64,000 nt of DNA from Bordetella parapertussis. GTDB taxonomy: Bacteria; Pseudomonadota; Gammaproteobacteria; Burkholderiales; SG8-39. The notes below the pieces were generated by a model. That model had not been told where the DNA came from. It saw nothing but the letters and a program-made list of their open reading frames with translations, and searched no databases. The stretch covers positions 1 to 64,000 of the forward strand of contig CAMAXP010000025.1 of the NCBI GenBank assembly GCA_945862265.1, written 5' to 3'. This document shows, piece by piece, positions 17,489 through 26,387 of the stretch (positions within the stretch are counted from its first letter, which is position 1; every line of letters starts with the position of its first letter). Made by a program: the position numbers and the translations under genes.

Positions 17489-18331
17489 ATGGCTCTCGAA
17501 GCAAAGAAGCTCGGCATTTCGGAACTTGAGCGCCTCGCGCGTGAATTCCGGGCGCGCATCATTGAGACGTCCTCCAGGACGTCGACGCCTCACCTGGGGT
17601 CCTGTCTATCGTGCGTGGACATCCTCGTTGCGGCATACTTCCACACGTTGCGCCTCGATACGGTCGAGCCGCGCAACCCGGACCGCGACCGTTTCATTCT
17701 GAGCAAGGGGCATGGTGCCGCTGCCTTGTTCCAAGTGCTTGCCACACGCGGTTTCTACCCGGAGAAGATGCTCGACACGTATGGTGAGGACGGCGGCCTG
17801 TTCGCAGAGCACCCGCCCACGCCGGACCACCTGGCCGGGATCGAGGCTGCGACCGGATCGCTGGGACATGGCATGCCAATGGGCCTGGGCATGGCCCTTG
17901 CGGCGCGCATGCAGGGGCGTAAGCACAACGTAGTGGCCCTGGTCAGCGACGGGGAGTGCAACGAAGGCTCTATCTGGGAGTGCGCAATGCTTGCTGCGTC
18001 CCAGCGCGTGGATCGATTCTGCGCCATCGTAGACTTCAACAAATGGCAGGCGACCGGTCGCAGCCGTGAGGTGCTGGCGCTGGATCCGTTGGTGGACAAA
18101 TGGCGTGCATTTGGCTGGAGCGCCAGCGAGGCCGATGGGCACGATATGGCCGGACTGGTGAAGTTGCTGTCCAATGTGCCCGATGGAAGCGGCAAGCCCG
18201 TAATGATCGTCGCGCACACTGTGAAGGGCAAGGGCGTTTCGTTCATGGAAGATGACAATAACTGGCACTACCGCATCCCCAAGCCCGAAGAGGTCGCGGC
18301 TGCCAAGAAGGAACTCGGGGTAGCGGAATGA
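17489..18331 (+). CDS. Transketolase, N-terminal (thiamine pyrophosphate) subunit
   Basis: A 280-residue half-transketolase carrying the TPP-binding domain: SKGHGAAALFQ, GSLGHGMPMGLGMA, and the metal/TPP motif SDGECNEGSIWE through DFNKWQATG. Split transketolases in sugar clusters move two-carbon units to make specialised ketoses. The start at 17489 directly follows the dehydratase stop. Its last 4 bp overlap the start of the C-terminal subunit (ATGA). Confidence 0.92.
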   Translation: MALEAKKLGISELERLAREFRARIIETSSRTSTPHLGSCLSCVDILVAAYFHTLRLDTVEPRNPDRDRFILSKGHGAAALFQVLATRGFYPEKMLDTYGEDGGLFAEHPPTPDHLAGIEAATGSLGHGMPMGLGMALAARMQGRKHNVVALVSDGECNEGSIWECAMLAASQRVDRFCAIVDFNKWQATGRSREVLALDPLVDKWRAFGWSASEADGHDMAGLVKLLSNVPDGSGKPVMIVAHTVKGKGVSFMEDDNNWHYRIPKPEEVAAAKKELGVAE

Positions 18332-19257
18332 GGAATGCGTTCGCCGACGAAATGACCCGGCTTGTCGCGGAAGACACGCGCGTCGTCCTGCTCTCGGGCG
18401 ACATCGGCAACAAGCTGTTCGACAAGTTCAAGGAGCGCGCGGAGGCTCGGTTCTTGAACTGCGGTGTGGCCGAAGGCAACATGATGAGCGTGGCCGCCGG
18501 CATGGCGCTGTCCGGCATGCGGCCCTTCGTCTATACGATCACGCCTTTCACCACCACCCGCTGCTTCGAGCAGATCCGGGTCGATGCGTGCTACCACCAC
18601 GCCCCCGTCACCATAGTCGGCACCGGGTCGGGGCTGTCTTACGCCGAGCTCGGGCCCACACACCACTCGCTCGAAGACCTCGCGATCCTGCGCACGCTGC
18701 CCGGAATGACCGTATTCGCTCCTTGCGACGAAGTTGAACTGCGCTGCGGACTGCGTGCCGCGCTGAACCAGGCAGGGCCGGTCTATATCCGCATCGGCAA
18801 GAAAGGCGAGCCAATTATCCACAAGAATCCGCCCGATTTCTCCTTTGGCCGGGCGATCACGGTGCGCGAAGGCGCCGAGGCTTGCATCCTTGCCGCTGGC
18901 ACCATCATGCCTGAGGCACTGGCTGCGGCCGAACTGCTCTCGAAATCGGGTGTCTCCACCCGTGTAGAAAGCTTTCACACGATCAAGCCCCTGGATACCG
19001 CGAAGCTTGCCGAGGCCTTTGGCAGCTTCGCGCTGGTGGCCGTGGTCGAGGAGCACGGCCTCATCGGCGGGCTGGGCAGCGCCGTGGCCGAGTGGCGCGC
19101 TGCACAGGACGGGAAAATCGCCCGCATGCTTTCGTTCGGTACGCCGGACCAGTTCATGCATGAAGTGGGAACGCAAGAGTATGCCAGACGCAAATTCGGG
19201 CTGACCGCCGACAACATCGCCAGCCGGATGCTCGGCGCACTGCACCGCGTGGCCTGA
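18328..19257 (+). CDS. Transketolase, C-terminal (pyrimidine-binding) subunit
   Basis: A 309-residue partner of the preceding gene. It has the catalytic Glu region CGVAEGNMMSVAAGMAL and the PYR-domain segment PFVYTITPFTTTRCFEQ, followed by the transketolase C-terminal fold (AEACILAAGTIMPEAL, VVEEHGLIGGLGSAVAEW). The two subunits together would equal one transketolase. Its presence here, apart from any pentose-phosphate operon, implies dedicated sugar synthesis. Confidence 0.92.
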   Translation: MRNAFADEMTRLVAEDTRVVLLSGDIGNKLFDKFKERAEARFLNCGVAEGNMMSVAAGMALSGMRPFVYTITPFTTTRCFEQIRVDACYHHAPVTIVGTGSGLSYAELGPTHHSLEDLAILRTLPGMTVFAPCDEVELRCGLRAALNQAGPVYIRIGKKGEPIIHKNPPDFSFGRAITVREGAEACILAAGTIMPEALAAAELLSKSGVSTRVESFHTIKPLDTAKLAEAFGSFALVAVVEEHGLIGGLGSAVAEWRAAQDGKIARMLSFGTPDQFMHEVGTQEYARRKFGLTADNIASRMLGALHRVA

Positions 19258-19274
19258 GTAGGGCCAGCTTGCTG

Positions 19275-19892
19275 ATGCGCATCGGGCTGGACTTCGATAA
19301 CACTATTGTCAGCTACGACGCGCTCTTTCATAAGATCGCGCTTGAGACAGGGTTAATTCCGGAAGGCATCCCGGTGTCGAAGGTAAGTGTGCGAGACCAC
19401 CTGCGCAAGGCGGGGTGCGAAGACGCGTGGACCGAGATGCAGGGCACCGTCTATGGCGGGCGCATGGCCGAGGCCGAGGCCTTCCCTGGCGTGAAGTCGT
19501 TCCTCGCGTGGACGCGATCGGAGCGGGTTCCGGTGTCCATCGTAAGCCACAAGACCCTCCATCCGTTCCTCGGCAAGCAATACGACCTTCACGCGGCCGC
19601 GCGTGCATGGATTGCGGAAAGCCTGCGCGACGAGGGCGGTGCGCTGGTCCCGATGTCCGACGTCTTTTTCGAGCTGACCAAGGACGCAAAGCTCGCCCGG
19701 ATCGGCGCCATCGGCTGCACCACTTATGTCGACGACCTGCCGGAAATCCTGCTTGCGCCCGGATTCCCATCCGAGGTGTCGCCTCTTCTGTTCGATCCCG
19801 ATGGGCACCATGCGGACGTCGGATTGCCGCGGGCCCCGGACTGGAAGGAAGTGCAACGGGTCGTGGAGGAGCAGTGGCGGCAGACTCGCTAG
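19275..19892 (+). CDS. HAD-superfamily hydrolase
   Basis: A 205-residue protein starting MRIGLDFDNTIVSYD, the HAD nucleophile motif DxD. A later conserved VDDLPEILLAP resembles motif IV (paired Asp). It may dephosphorylate a sugar-phosphate intermediate, as GmhB does in heptose pathways, although overall similarity to GmhB is not evident. It overlaps the kinase-like gene that follows by 19 bp. Confidence 0.75.
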   Translation: MRIGLDFDNTIVSYDALFHKIALETGLIPEGIPVSKVSVRDHLRKAGCEDAWTEMQGTVYGGRMAEAEAFPGVKSFLAWTRSERVPVSIVSHKTLHPFLGKQYDLHAAARAWIAESLRDEGGALVPMSDVFFELTKDAKLARIGAIGCTTYVDDLPEILLAPGFPSEVSPLLFDPDGHHADVGLPRAPDWKEVQRVVEEQWRQTR

Positions 19893-20881
19893 AGCCGGCG
19901 ATCGGTGCTCTGCTTGCGCAATCCGGCCGCAGTGCGGCCGGATTCCGGATCGAGCCCATGGCGGCTGGTGGAAATAACCGGGTCTTCCTCGTCCGGTGTG
20001 GCGCGGAACGGCTGGTCGCAAAATGGTACTGGCATGACCAGGCGGATCCGCGAGACCGGCTTGGCGCCGAGTATGCGTTTCTCGAACACGCCTGGCATAT
20101 GGGGTTGCGCTGCGTTCCTCAACCTTACGCGAGGGATCCCGCCGCGCACCTGGCCATTTACGAGTATGTGGATGGTGTGAAAATAGCTCACGCTGACCCG
20201 AGTGACGTCCGAGCCGCGGCCGCTTTCTTTGCTCAACTTAACGCGCCTGCAAGTCTTGGCGCGGCCAGGGCGCTGCCTGTCGCGTCGGAGGGCTGTTTTA
20301 GTGTGGACGAGCATTTCGCCATGGTGGACGCACGCATAGCGCGGCTGGCTGGAGTCGTGATCGAAGGCGATGTAGACAGCGAAGCGGTCGAATTTTCCGC
20401 CGAGCTTGCGTCCCGCTGGGAGCGGGAGAAGTACCAGATCGCGCGCGCGATGCTCGATACGGCACGCAGGCTGGACCCGGCGGAACGGTGCCTGTCACCC
20501 TCTGACTTCGGATTCCACAACGCACTGCGGCGCGACGGTGGCCACTTGTGCTTCATCGATTTTGAGTACGCGGGGTGGGACGACCCGGCCAAGGCCGTCG
20601 GCGACTTCTTCTCCCATCCAGGCTCACCCGTGCCGCGCGGGTACTACGAGGATTTCCTCACCGCCGCAATGGCCGCGTTCCCGCAGCCAGAAGCGATGGC
20701 GGAGCGGTCGCGCCTACTGGACCCTGTTTTCCGGGTGAAATGGTGCTGCATCATCCTCAACGAATTTCTTCCCGCTGCCGCGAAGCGTCGCCGATTCGCG
20801 GATGCCACTGTCGATACCACCGCCCGCAAGCGTGCTCAGCTCGTCAAGGCGCGGACTTTGCTAGCAACCCTGAACCACTGA
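19874..20881 (+). CDS. Aminoglycoside-phosphotransferase-like small-molecule kinase
   Basis: A 335-residue protein of the APH/choline-kinase fold. It has an N-lobe AAGGNNRVFLVRCGAERLVAKW-type ATP segment, the catalytic loop SPSDFGFHNAL and the metal site FIDFEYAGWDDPAKAVGDF. In sugar clusters such kinases phosphorylate a free sugar or a polyol. The GTG at 19874 has GGAGG just upstream, inside the HAD gene. The substrate is unknown, but pairing with a phosphatase and an isomerase suggests sugar activation. Confidence 0.75.
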   Translation: MAADSLEPAIGALLAQSGRSAAGFRIEPMAAGGNNRVFLVRCGAERLVAKWYWHDQADPRDRLGAEYAFLEHAWHMGLRCVPQPYARDPAAHLAIYEYVDGVKIAHADPSDVRAAAAFFAQLNAPASLGAARALPVASEGCFSVDEHFAMVDARIARLAGVVIEGDVDSEAVEFSAELASRWEREKYQIARAMLDTARRLDPAERCLSPSDFGFHNALRRDGGHLCFIDFEYAGWDDPAKAVGDFFSHPGSPVPRGYYEDFLTAAMAAFPQPEAMAERSRLLDPVFRVKWCCIILNEFLPAAAKRRRFADATVDTTARKRAQLVKARTLLATLNH

Positions 20882-20888
20882 GAGAATC

Positions 20889-21560
20889 ATGTCCTACATC
20901 GATTTTATGTCCGTCGTGCACAAGGCTACCAAGCGGGACTACCTTGCGCGGGTCAATGAACCGGAATTCCCCAAGGCCAAGGCCGCGGCAATGGCAAAGA
21001 AGTGGGCATTCGACTACTGGGACGGCGATCGCAGGATCAACTACGGCGGCTATCGCTACATGGAGGGGCGCTGGGAGAAGGTCGCCAAGGCCATGGCGGA
21101 CCACTACGGCATTAAGGCAGGCGACAGGATCCTCGACGTCGGCTGCGGCAAAGGCTTCCTGATGTTTGACTGGACCAAGGTCGTGCCGGGCGCAGAGGTG
21201 TTTGGCATCGACATCTCCGACTACGCAATCGAGAACGGCAAGGAAGAGGTCAAGGATAGAATGCGCGTCGGCAATGCGACGACGCTGCCCTGGCCGGACA
21301 AGCACTTCGACCTGGTGTATTCGCTCAACACCCTGCACAACCTGCACAACTACGACCTAGACAAGGCGCTGCGCGAAATCGAGCGCGTAGGCAAGAAGAA
21401 CAAGTACATCTGCGTCGAGTCCTATCGAAACGACGAGGAAAAGACCAATCTGCTTTACTGGCAGGTGACCTGCGAGGCGTTCAACTCCCCCGAGGCGTGG
21501 GAGTGGTGGTTCAAGTTGACGGGCTACACTGGCGACCATTCCTTCATCTATTTCGAGTGA
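20889..21560 (+). CDS. SAM-dependent methyltransferase (class I)
   Basis: A 223-residue protein with the SAM motif ILDVGCGKGFLMFDW near residues 82-96, VFGIDISDYAIE and the post-motif LPWPDKHFDLVYSLNTLHNL. It likely methylates a sugar hydroxyl or amine, and the acceptor is unknown. It lies 7 bp after the kinase gene and 7 bp before the dehydrogenase gene. Confidence 0.85.
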   Translation: MSYIDFMSVVHKATKRDYLARVNEPEFPKAKAAAMAKKWAFDYWDGDRRINYGGYRYMEGRWEKVAKAMADHYGIKAGDRILDVGCGKGFLMFDWTKVVPGAEVFGIDISDYAIENGKEEVKDRMRVGNATTLPWPDKHFDLVYSLNTLHNLHNYDLDKALREIERVGKKNKYICVESYRNDEEKTNLLYWQVTCEAFNSPEAWEWWFKLTGYTGDHSFIYFE

Positions 21561-21567
21561 CCTCCCG

Positions 21568-22623
21568 ATGACCATGCCCCAGACTACCAAGGCCGCGATC
21601 CTCGTCGAACTCAGGAAGCCCCTCGTCATTGACGAAATAGAACTACCTGGCACCCTCGACGTGGGTCAGGTGCTGGTCAAAGTGCAGTGCAGCGGTATCT
21701 GTGGATCACAGCTCGGCGAGATCGATGGTGCCAAGGGGGAGGACAAATTCCTCCCGCACCTGCTTGGCCATGAGGGGTCGGGCACGGTCCTCGGCATCGG
21801 GCCCGGGGTCCGGCAGGTCAAGCCAGGGGACAAGGTCGTGCTGCACTGGCGCAAGGGGCCCGGCATCGAGTGCATCCCGCCTGCGTATACCTGGAAAGGT
21901 CGTAAGGTGAACGCTGGCTGGGTCACGAGCTTTAACGAGCATGCTGTGGTCTCCGAAAACCGCCTGACGAAGATTCCAGAGGACAGTGATATGGAAGTGG
22001 CCGCGCTGTTCGGCTGTGCCGTGACCACGGGATTCGGCGTGGTCCAGAACAACGCCGAAGTGCGCATTGGCGAATCGGTGGTCGTATTCGGGGCGGGAGG
22101 CGTAGGCCTGAACATCGTCCAGGCGTCGGCGATGGTATCCGCGTATCCGCTGCTCGCGGTCGATTTGCATGACAACCGTCTGCAGCTCGCGAAGGAGATG
22201 GGGGCGACCCACGTAATCAACGCCGGGAAAGAAGATGCCGCGGCGCGAATCAAGGAGATACTGGGAGCCGCCCCGCTTGACCACTTCATCGACAACACCG
22301 GCCAGCCGGCCATCATCCAGCTCGGCTATAGGATCACCGGCCCGAGGGGCAGGGTCACTCTGGTGGGCGTACCACGCAAAGGCAATGACATTTCCATCTA
22401 TTCGCTGCCCCTGCACTTCGGCAAGGTGCTATCAGGCTCGCAGGGTGGAGAGACTGTACCGGAACAGGACATCCCGCGATACCACGCCTTGTTCAGGGCA
22501 GGAAGGATCAAACTGCGGGAACTGCTGACCAATCGCTACTCCCTGGAGCAAGTCAATGAGGCCATTTCCGGAATGCGCAGTGGCCAGGTCGGCGGCCGGT
22601 GCCTGATTAAATTCCCGGGCTAG
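21568..22623 (+). CDS. Zinc-type medium-chain alcohol dehydrogenase
   Basis: A 351-residue MDR protein. The catalytic-zinc region is SGICGSQLGEIDGAKG and LLGHEGSGTV, and the NAD(P) motif is FGAGGVGLNIVQ (near residue 180). The usual four-cysteine structural zinc lobe is absent, replaced by GPGIECIPPAYTWKGRKVN. Similar proteins in surface-sugar clusters oxidise a hydroxyl of a sugar phosphate or nucleotide sugar. It closes the tightly packed part of the rightward operon. Confidence 0.85.
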   Translation: MTMPQTTKAAILVELRKPLVIDEIELPGTLDVGQVLVKVQCSGICGSQLGEIDGAKGEDKFLPHLLGHEGSGTVLGIGPGVRQVKPGDKVVLHWRKGPGIECIPPAYTWKGRKVNAGWVTSFNEHAVVSENRLTKIPEDSDMEVAALFGCAVTTGFGVVQNNAEVRIGESVVVFGAGGVGLNIVQASAMVSAYPLLAVDLHDNRLQLAKEMGATHVINAGKEDAAARIKEILGAAPLDHFIDNTGQPAIIQLGYRITGPRGRVTLVGVPRKGNDISIYSLPLHFGKVLSGSQGGETVPEQDIPRYHALFRAGRIKLRELLTNRYSLEQVNEAISGMRSGQVGGRCLIKFPG

Positions 22624-22631
22624 GCAATCCA

Positions 22632-24344
22632 ATGACAGAGATCCAAAAGGGCCTGGACTTCAAGACCAGGTCGAAGATTTTCGCGCTGCTCGCTTGGTAT
22701 CTCTGGCAGGCGCACCTCTTTGCGGTCTGGCGGCTTTTCGAGTTGGCGAAAGAAAAGCTCTTGTACGTTTTCGCGCGGATTCGAAGTTGGCTTCTCGTCA
22801 TTTTTTCCGGACAGATTGTTCGCAAATCGCGCCGCAACTCCAGGTTGAGCCGCCTCTTGGCCACCTACCGTCGCATTTGGGACCGTGGCACGACCTTGCT
22901 TTTCGAGCATTTTGAAGGTCAATCATTGGATCCTCGCGTCTTGGAGCACTTTGTTGCCAAATGCTCCGCATCCGACGCTTCCGCAGAAAGGATCTCAAGT
23001 ACCGCCAGCTTGGCCGTTTCTGCAGGTGAATTGGATCGTGCGCGCAGCCTGTTCGCCGATCTCCTGCGGCGTTTTCCGGAAGAGACTGCTGCCCACCAGC
23101 AGGTCGGTGTGCGTGCATTTATCCTGGGCAAATACGAAATTGCAGAAGAGTTCTGGACTCAGGCTACCCAGCTTCGCGAGCGGCAGGTGGTAGCCAGAGA
23201 ATTGGATCGATATCAAGTTAGACTACTTGGCACTTCATGGGTTCTTGCAATCGGCCACATCGCTCACTTCGATACATATTTCAAGCAGGCCGTTTTGCAA
23301 AAGCGGGAGGGGATCAAGACCTACCTCTCGCTGCACCCATGGATACGCATTCCGAACAGGGAACTGCTCGCCCGCTGGTCCGACTGGATCGAAATGGGTA
23401 CTGAACGGGATGAACCCAGGTTGTCGTCCGTGGAAAGTGCTTTGCTACGGGATGAATTCTGGTCCCTTCCGTTTCCGGACGGAAAATCGAGGATGTTCAG
23501 TCACGCTGGAGCCATTGTTCAGCGTCAATGGGAGACAGAGCGGCGCCCCCCCTTGCTCTCCCTAAGCGCCGGGGATCGAGAGCGCGGCCAATCGGGCCTG
23601 CGTCAACTCGGAGTTCCAGAAGGGGCATGGTTTGTTTGCCTGCATGTGCGCGAACCCGGGTTTCACCTCAAGTGGCATCAGTCGCATCCCGGGACCCGAA
23701 ATGCCGACGTCATGACTTATCTGCCTGCTGCACGGGAGATTGTTGCGCGTGGCGGATATGTGATTCGCGTCGGCGACCCTTCCATGGTCCACTTGCCCCA
23801 GGAACCGGGTGTCGTTGACTACGCGCATAGCGAAATCAGGTCCGAATTCATGGATGTGTTCCTGTGCGCCGCGTGCAAGTTTTTCATCGGGACGAATTCT
23901 GGATTGGGTCTGGTCCCGCCGATATTTGGCGTGCCGTGCGCCATGACGAATTGGTCGCCAATCGGCCTTCCGCAGTGGTATCCCAAAGATATCTACATTC
24001 CAAAGCAGCTGTATTCGGATCGAATGGGACGCACGCTTACGTTCGAGGAAATGCTCTTTTCGAAAGCCGGCTGGGTGCAGTTCGAAGACCAACTCGCAAT
24101 GAAGGGTATCCGATCGATCGACAACTCGCCTGAAGAGTTGACGGACTTGGTCGTCGAAATGATCGAGAGAGAAGACGGCCTAGAGGTGTTGACGGAGGAG
24201 GATCACAAAATGCAGAAAATTTTCAATGAGCTGGTTGTCGGGGCGGGTAGCTATGTAGGGGCTCGGATCGGCACGCGCTATCTGCGACGCCATCCGGAGC
24301 TCTTCAAAGTCTCCGACCTGCGTGCGCCGCTGTTGGGCTCCTAG
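22632..24344 (+). CDS. TIGR04372-type putative glycosyltransferase with TPR-like N-terminus
   Basis: A 570-residue protein. A basic, hydrophobic N-terminus (about residues 20-75) is followed by TPR-like helices (SAGELDRARSLFADLLRRFP, then LGKYEIAEEFW). The C-terminal half contains CLHVREPGF, GGYVIRVGDPSM, VVDYAHS, FMDVFLCAACKFFIGTNSGLGLVPPIFGVP, the signature I associate with TIGR04372 putative glycosyltransferases. Base composition is clearly less GC-rich than its neighbours. A paralogue lies convergently at 25143-26387. Enzyme activity is inferred from family naming and context only. Confidence 0.65.
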   Translation: MTEIQKGLDFKTRSKIFALLAWYLWQAHLFAVWRLFELAKEKLLYVFARIRSWLLVIFSGQIVRKSRRNSRLSRLLATYRRIWDRGTTLLFEHFEGQSLDPRVLEHFVAKCSASDASAERISSTASLAVSAGELDRARSLFADLLRRFPEETAAHQQVGVRAFILGKYEIAEEFWTQATQLRERQVVARELDRYQVRLLGTSWVLAIGHIAHFDTYFKQAVLQKREGIKTYLSLHPWIRIPNRELLARWSDWIEMGTERDEPRLSSVESALLRDEFWSLPFPDGKSRMFSHAGAIVQRQWETERRPPLLSLSAGDRERGQSGLRQLGVPEGAWFVCLHVREPGFHLKWHQSHPGTRNADVMTYLPAAREIVARGGYVIRVGDPSMVHLPQEPGVVDYAHSEIRSEFMDVFLCAACKFFIGTNSGLGLVPPIFGVPCAMTNWSPIGLPQWYPKDIYIPKQLYSDRMGRTLTFEEMLFSKAGWVQFEDQLAMKGIRSIDNSPEELTDLVVEMIEREDGLEVLTEEDHKMQKIFNELVVGAGSYVGARIGTRYLRRHPELFKVSDLRAPLLGS

Positions 24345-24429
24345 GGGCGGGCGTGCGTAATGTGAATTTCAAAAGGAGTTTGCGTTGCTGTCCGGCAGCC
24401 TTTCATTTGCGGGCAACTACCACCTGAGG

Positions 24430-25089
24430 TCACGGACCCCATCCGCGATGGCCGGCATGCGCGCAGAACATTGCATCACTAAAGCCGCAATCCAGCAGGC
24501 GTTCCAAGATGTCCGCCCCATAGTTGCGATAGCAGAGTACTCGTGAACTTCCACGAATTGTGTCCCCATGGTATTCGGGTGGCAGAAGGTGCCGAATCTT
24601 TCCGTTCAATAGCATCGCCCGGGTAATTGTTTTCGATTCGCCCGAAAGGGGCACGGTAAAAACAAAGCGCCCGGCTGGTTGGAGCACCCGGAAAATTTCT
24701 CGGAACCCCTGGATATCATCCTCCACGTGTTCAGAAACCTCGGTTGAGGTACATAGCCCGAACCGGTGGTCGGGGAAGGCGAGCTTTTGGACGTCTTGGC
24801 ACATGACACCGTTCCTCGTGGCGCCCGGTTCGACTTCGTCAAAATACTCCGAATACGAGAACTCTCCGGCACGGGCCTTCAAGTAATCGAAGAGTGGGCT
24901 GCGGGAGGACATTTCATATACGGGAAATTTCGAAAGGTCGAGATAGAGGCGGCGTATGACAGACGCAATCGACATGTGAATGACGCTGGCCCGGCAGCGA
25001 ATGCAGCGTATCGATATTGCGTCTGCAGAAAGTCGTATCAGTAGCGTCGGGCCCCATATTTGGCAGGTCCCGACCTCGTAAATCCGCAA
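24430..25089 (-). CDS. SAM-dependent methyltransferase (class I, type 11)
   Basis: A 219-residue protein. It has a cysteine-containing N-terminus (IRCIRCRASVIH), the segment DLSKFPVYEMSSRSPLFDYLK, and the methyltransferase half with CTSTEVSEHVEDDIQGFREIFRVL and GRFVFTVPLSG. The glycine-rich SAM loop is degenerate, as is common in this subgroup. It is leftward and convergent with the TIGR04372 gene, 85 bp away. Composition is also lower in GC. It probably modifies the polysaccharide or a sugar precursor. Confidence 0.7.
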   Translation of the reverse strand: MRIYEVGTCQIWGPTLLIRLSADAISIRCIRCRASVIHMSIASVIRRLYLDLSKFPVYEMSSRSPLFDYLKARAGEFSYSEYFDEVEPGATRNGVMCQDVQKLAFPDHRFGLCTSTEVSEHVEDDIQGFREIFRVLQPAGRFVFTVPLSGESKTITRAMLLNGKIRHLLPPEYHGDTIRGSSRVLCYRNYGADILERLLDCGFSDAMFCAHAGHRGWGP

Positions 25090-25142
25090 CAGTGCCTAGG
25101 CATCGCGTGCTTGCCGGAGAATGGATGCCGCAGGGAGGCCCA

Positions 25143-26387
25143 TTAGAAAATATGGCGATGTCGTGCCAGAAATCGAGCGCTGACGTTGGAGGCCGAGCCA
25201 TAGCAGTAGTGGTCGATGTGCAACAATGATCGAAACCGGGATTGCAACTCGTCTACGGCTTCTCCTCGGGTGGCTTTGCCATCAAGATTTTCAAGCATCT
25301 CCTCGACCAGGTCCGTGATTTCGTCTGCGCTATTTTCAATGAGCTCAAGGCCGGTCTCCCGGTAGTGCCCGGACATCCGGTAGTTAGCCACGGGGGACCC
25401 CAGGATTTCGCTGGCCTTGAGCAATCGGGCGTCGCGGGAGGACCGGATCAGCTTTGGCATGCTCAAGTCACGCGGACTGAAGCCCATGGAGGCAAACGGC
25501 ACCATATTGGTTAGGGCGCTGGGCACGCCGAACACCGAGCTTGCTATAAAGAGCCCAGAGGTATTGCCGAGGAAAAATCGGCAGCTCGCGCACAAGAAAA
25601 TATCCATTTCCGGCGAGCGGGCGGGGTGGTGCGCATAGTCGATCACCCGCTCCATTTTTGGCATCGGTCGCATGCTCGAGTCCCCCATGCGGATACACCA
25701 GCCTCCGCGACGAACCACTTCCTGCAGCGCAGGCACAAGCGACTCGATCGATACGTTGCGGTAATCATGCACGCGCTCGTCTTCAGGGGAATATCCGCCT
25801 TCCCTAGCATGCACGCATATGTACCATGCGCCAGCAGGCAACCCCAGTTCTCTCAGGAAGCGCTCGCCTGTTGCGCGATGATTGCGGTCAAGCTTCAGGA
25901 TCGGTTGCCTTCCTTCCCACTCGGCGTTCACTGAGAAGTACTGTGCAGCTCCGCCAATTGCGAGGACGTACTTGGCGACACTATGTCGCATGAGCGGACC
26001 GCGGGTCATGAGTTCTGCCACGCCGCAAACGAGGGGATGGCTGATGACGTTCACGAACGGCCGCCAATAGTCCAATAAGCATCGATTGGATACTTTTTGC
26101 GGCGGGGCAAGCAGAAAATAGCGCCGCCTCTTCTGGCGAATTTGTCCGAGGCGCTCAAGTTTTAGGAAACAATCAACCTCTGCGGCGAGGTGGCCGATTC
26201 GCCCGGTAATTACCGGGAGCCTTCTGAAGCCAGCGAAATGCAGGGGGATCGTAAGAGGCAGCAGCAGCAGCCAGCCAGCCCAGAGAATCGCGCGCCGGCC
26301 CGACTCTCGTGCAGTCCACCACAAACCTTCCTGTTTCGCACGAAGGACTGCATACCGAAAGCGGATCAATGCCGCCTGGACGGGCAT
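25143..26387 (-). CDS. TIGR04372-type putative glycosyltransferase (second copy)
   Basis: A 414-residue protein with a hydrophobic patch at residues 33-50 and then the same core as the gene at 22632: ICVHAREGGYSPED, GGWCIRMGDSSMRPMP, VIDYAHHPARSPEMDIFLCASCRFFLGNTSGLFIASSVFGVPSALTN. It lacks the TPR-like N-terminal half of that paralogue. Its ATG overlaps the stop of the upstream nucleotidyltransferase gene by 1 bp (TAATG). The two copies are the only glycosyltransferase candidates in the locus. Confidence 0.65.
   Translation of the reverse strand: MPVQAALIRFRYAVLRAKQEGLWWTARESGRRAILWAGWLLLLPLTIPLHFAGFRRLPVITGRIGHLAAEVDCFLKLERLGQIRQKRRRYFLLAPPQKVSNRCLLDYWRPFVNVISHPLVCGVAELMTRGPLMRHSVAKYVLAIGGAAQYFSVNAEWEGRQPILKLDRNHRATGERFLRELGLPAGAWYICVHAREGGYSPEDERVHDYRNVSIESLVPALQEVVRRGGWCIRMGDSSMRPMPKMERVIDYAHHPARSPEMDIFLCASCRFFLGNTSGLFIASSVFGVPSALTNMVPFASMGFSPRDLSMPKLIRSSRDARLLKASEILGSPVANYRMSGHYRETGLELIENSADEITDLVEEMLENLDGKATRGEAVDELQSRFRSLLHIDHYCYGSASNVSARFLARHRHIF

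Noticed and set aside
24385..24546. Small TTG-started frame after AAAGGAG near 24372
   Set aside because: The ribosome-like site is suggestive, but the peptide is not recognisable and lies antisense to the methyltransferase gene.
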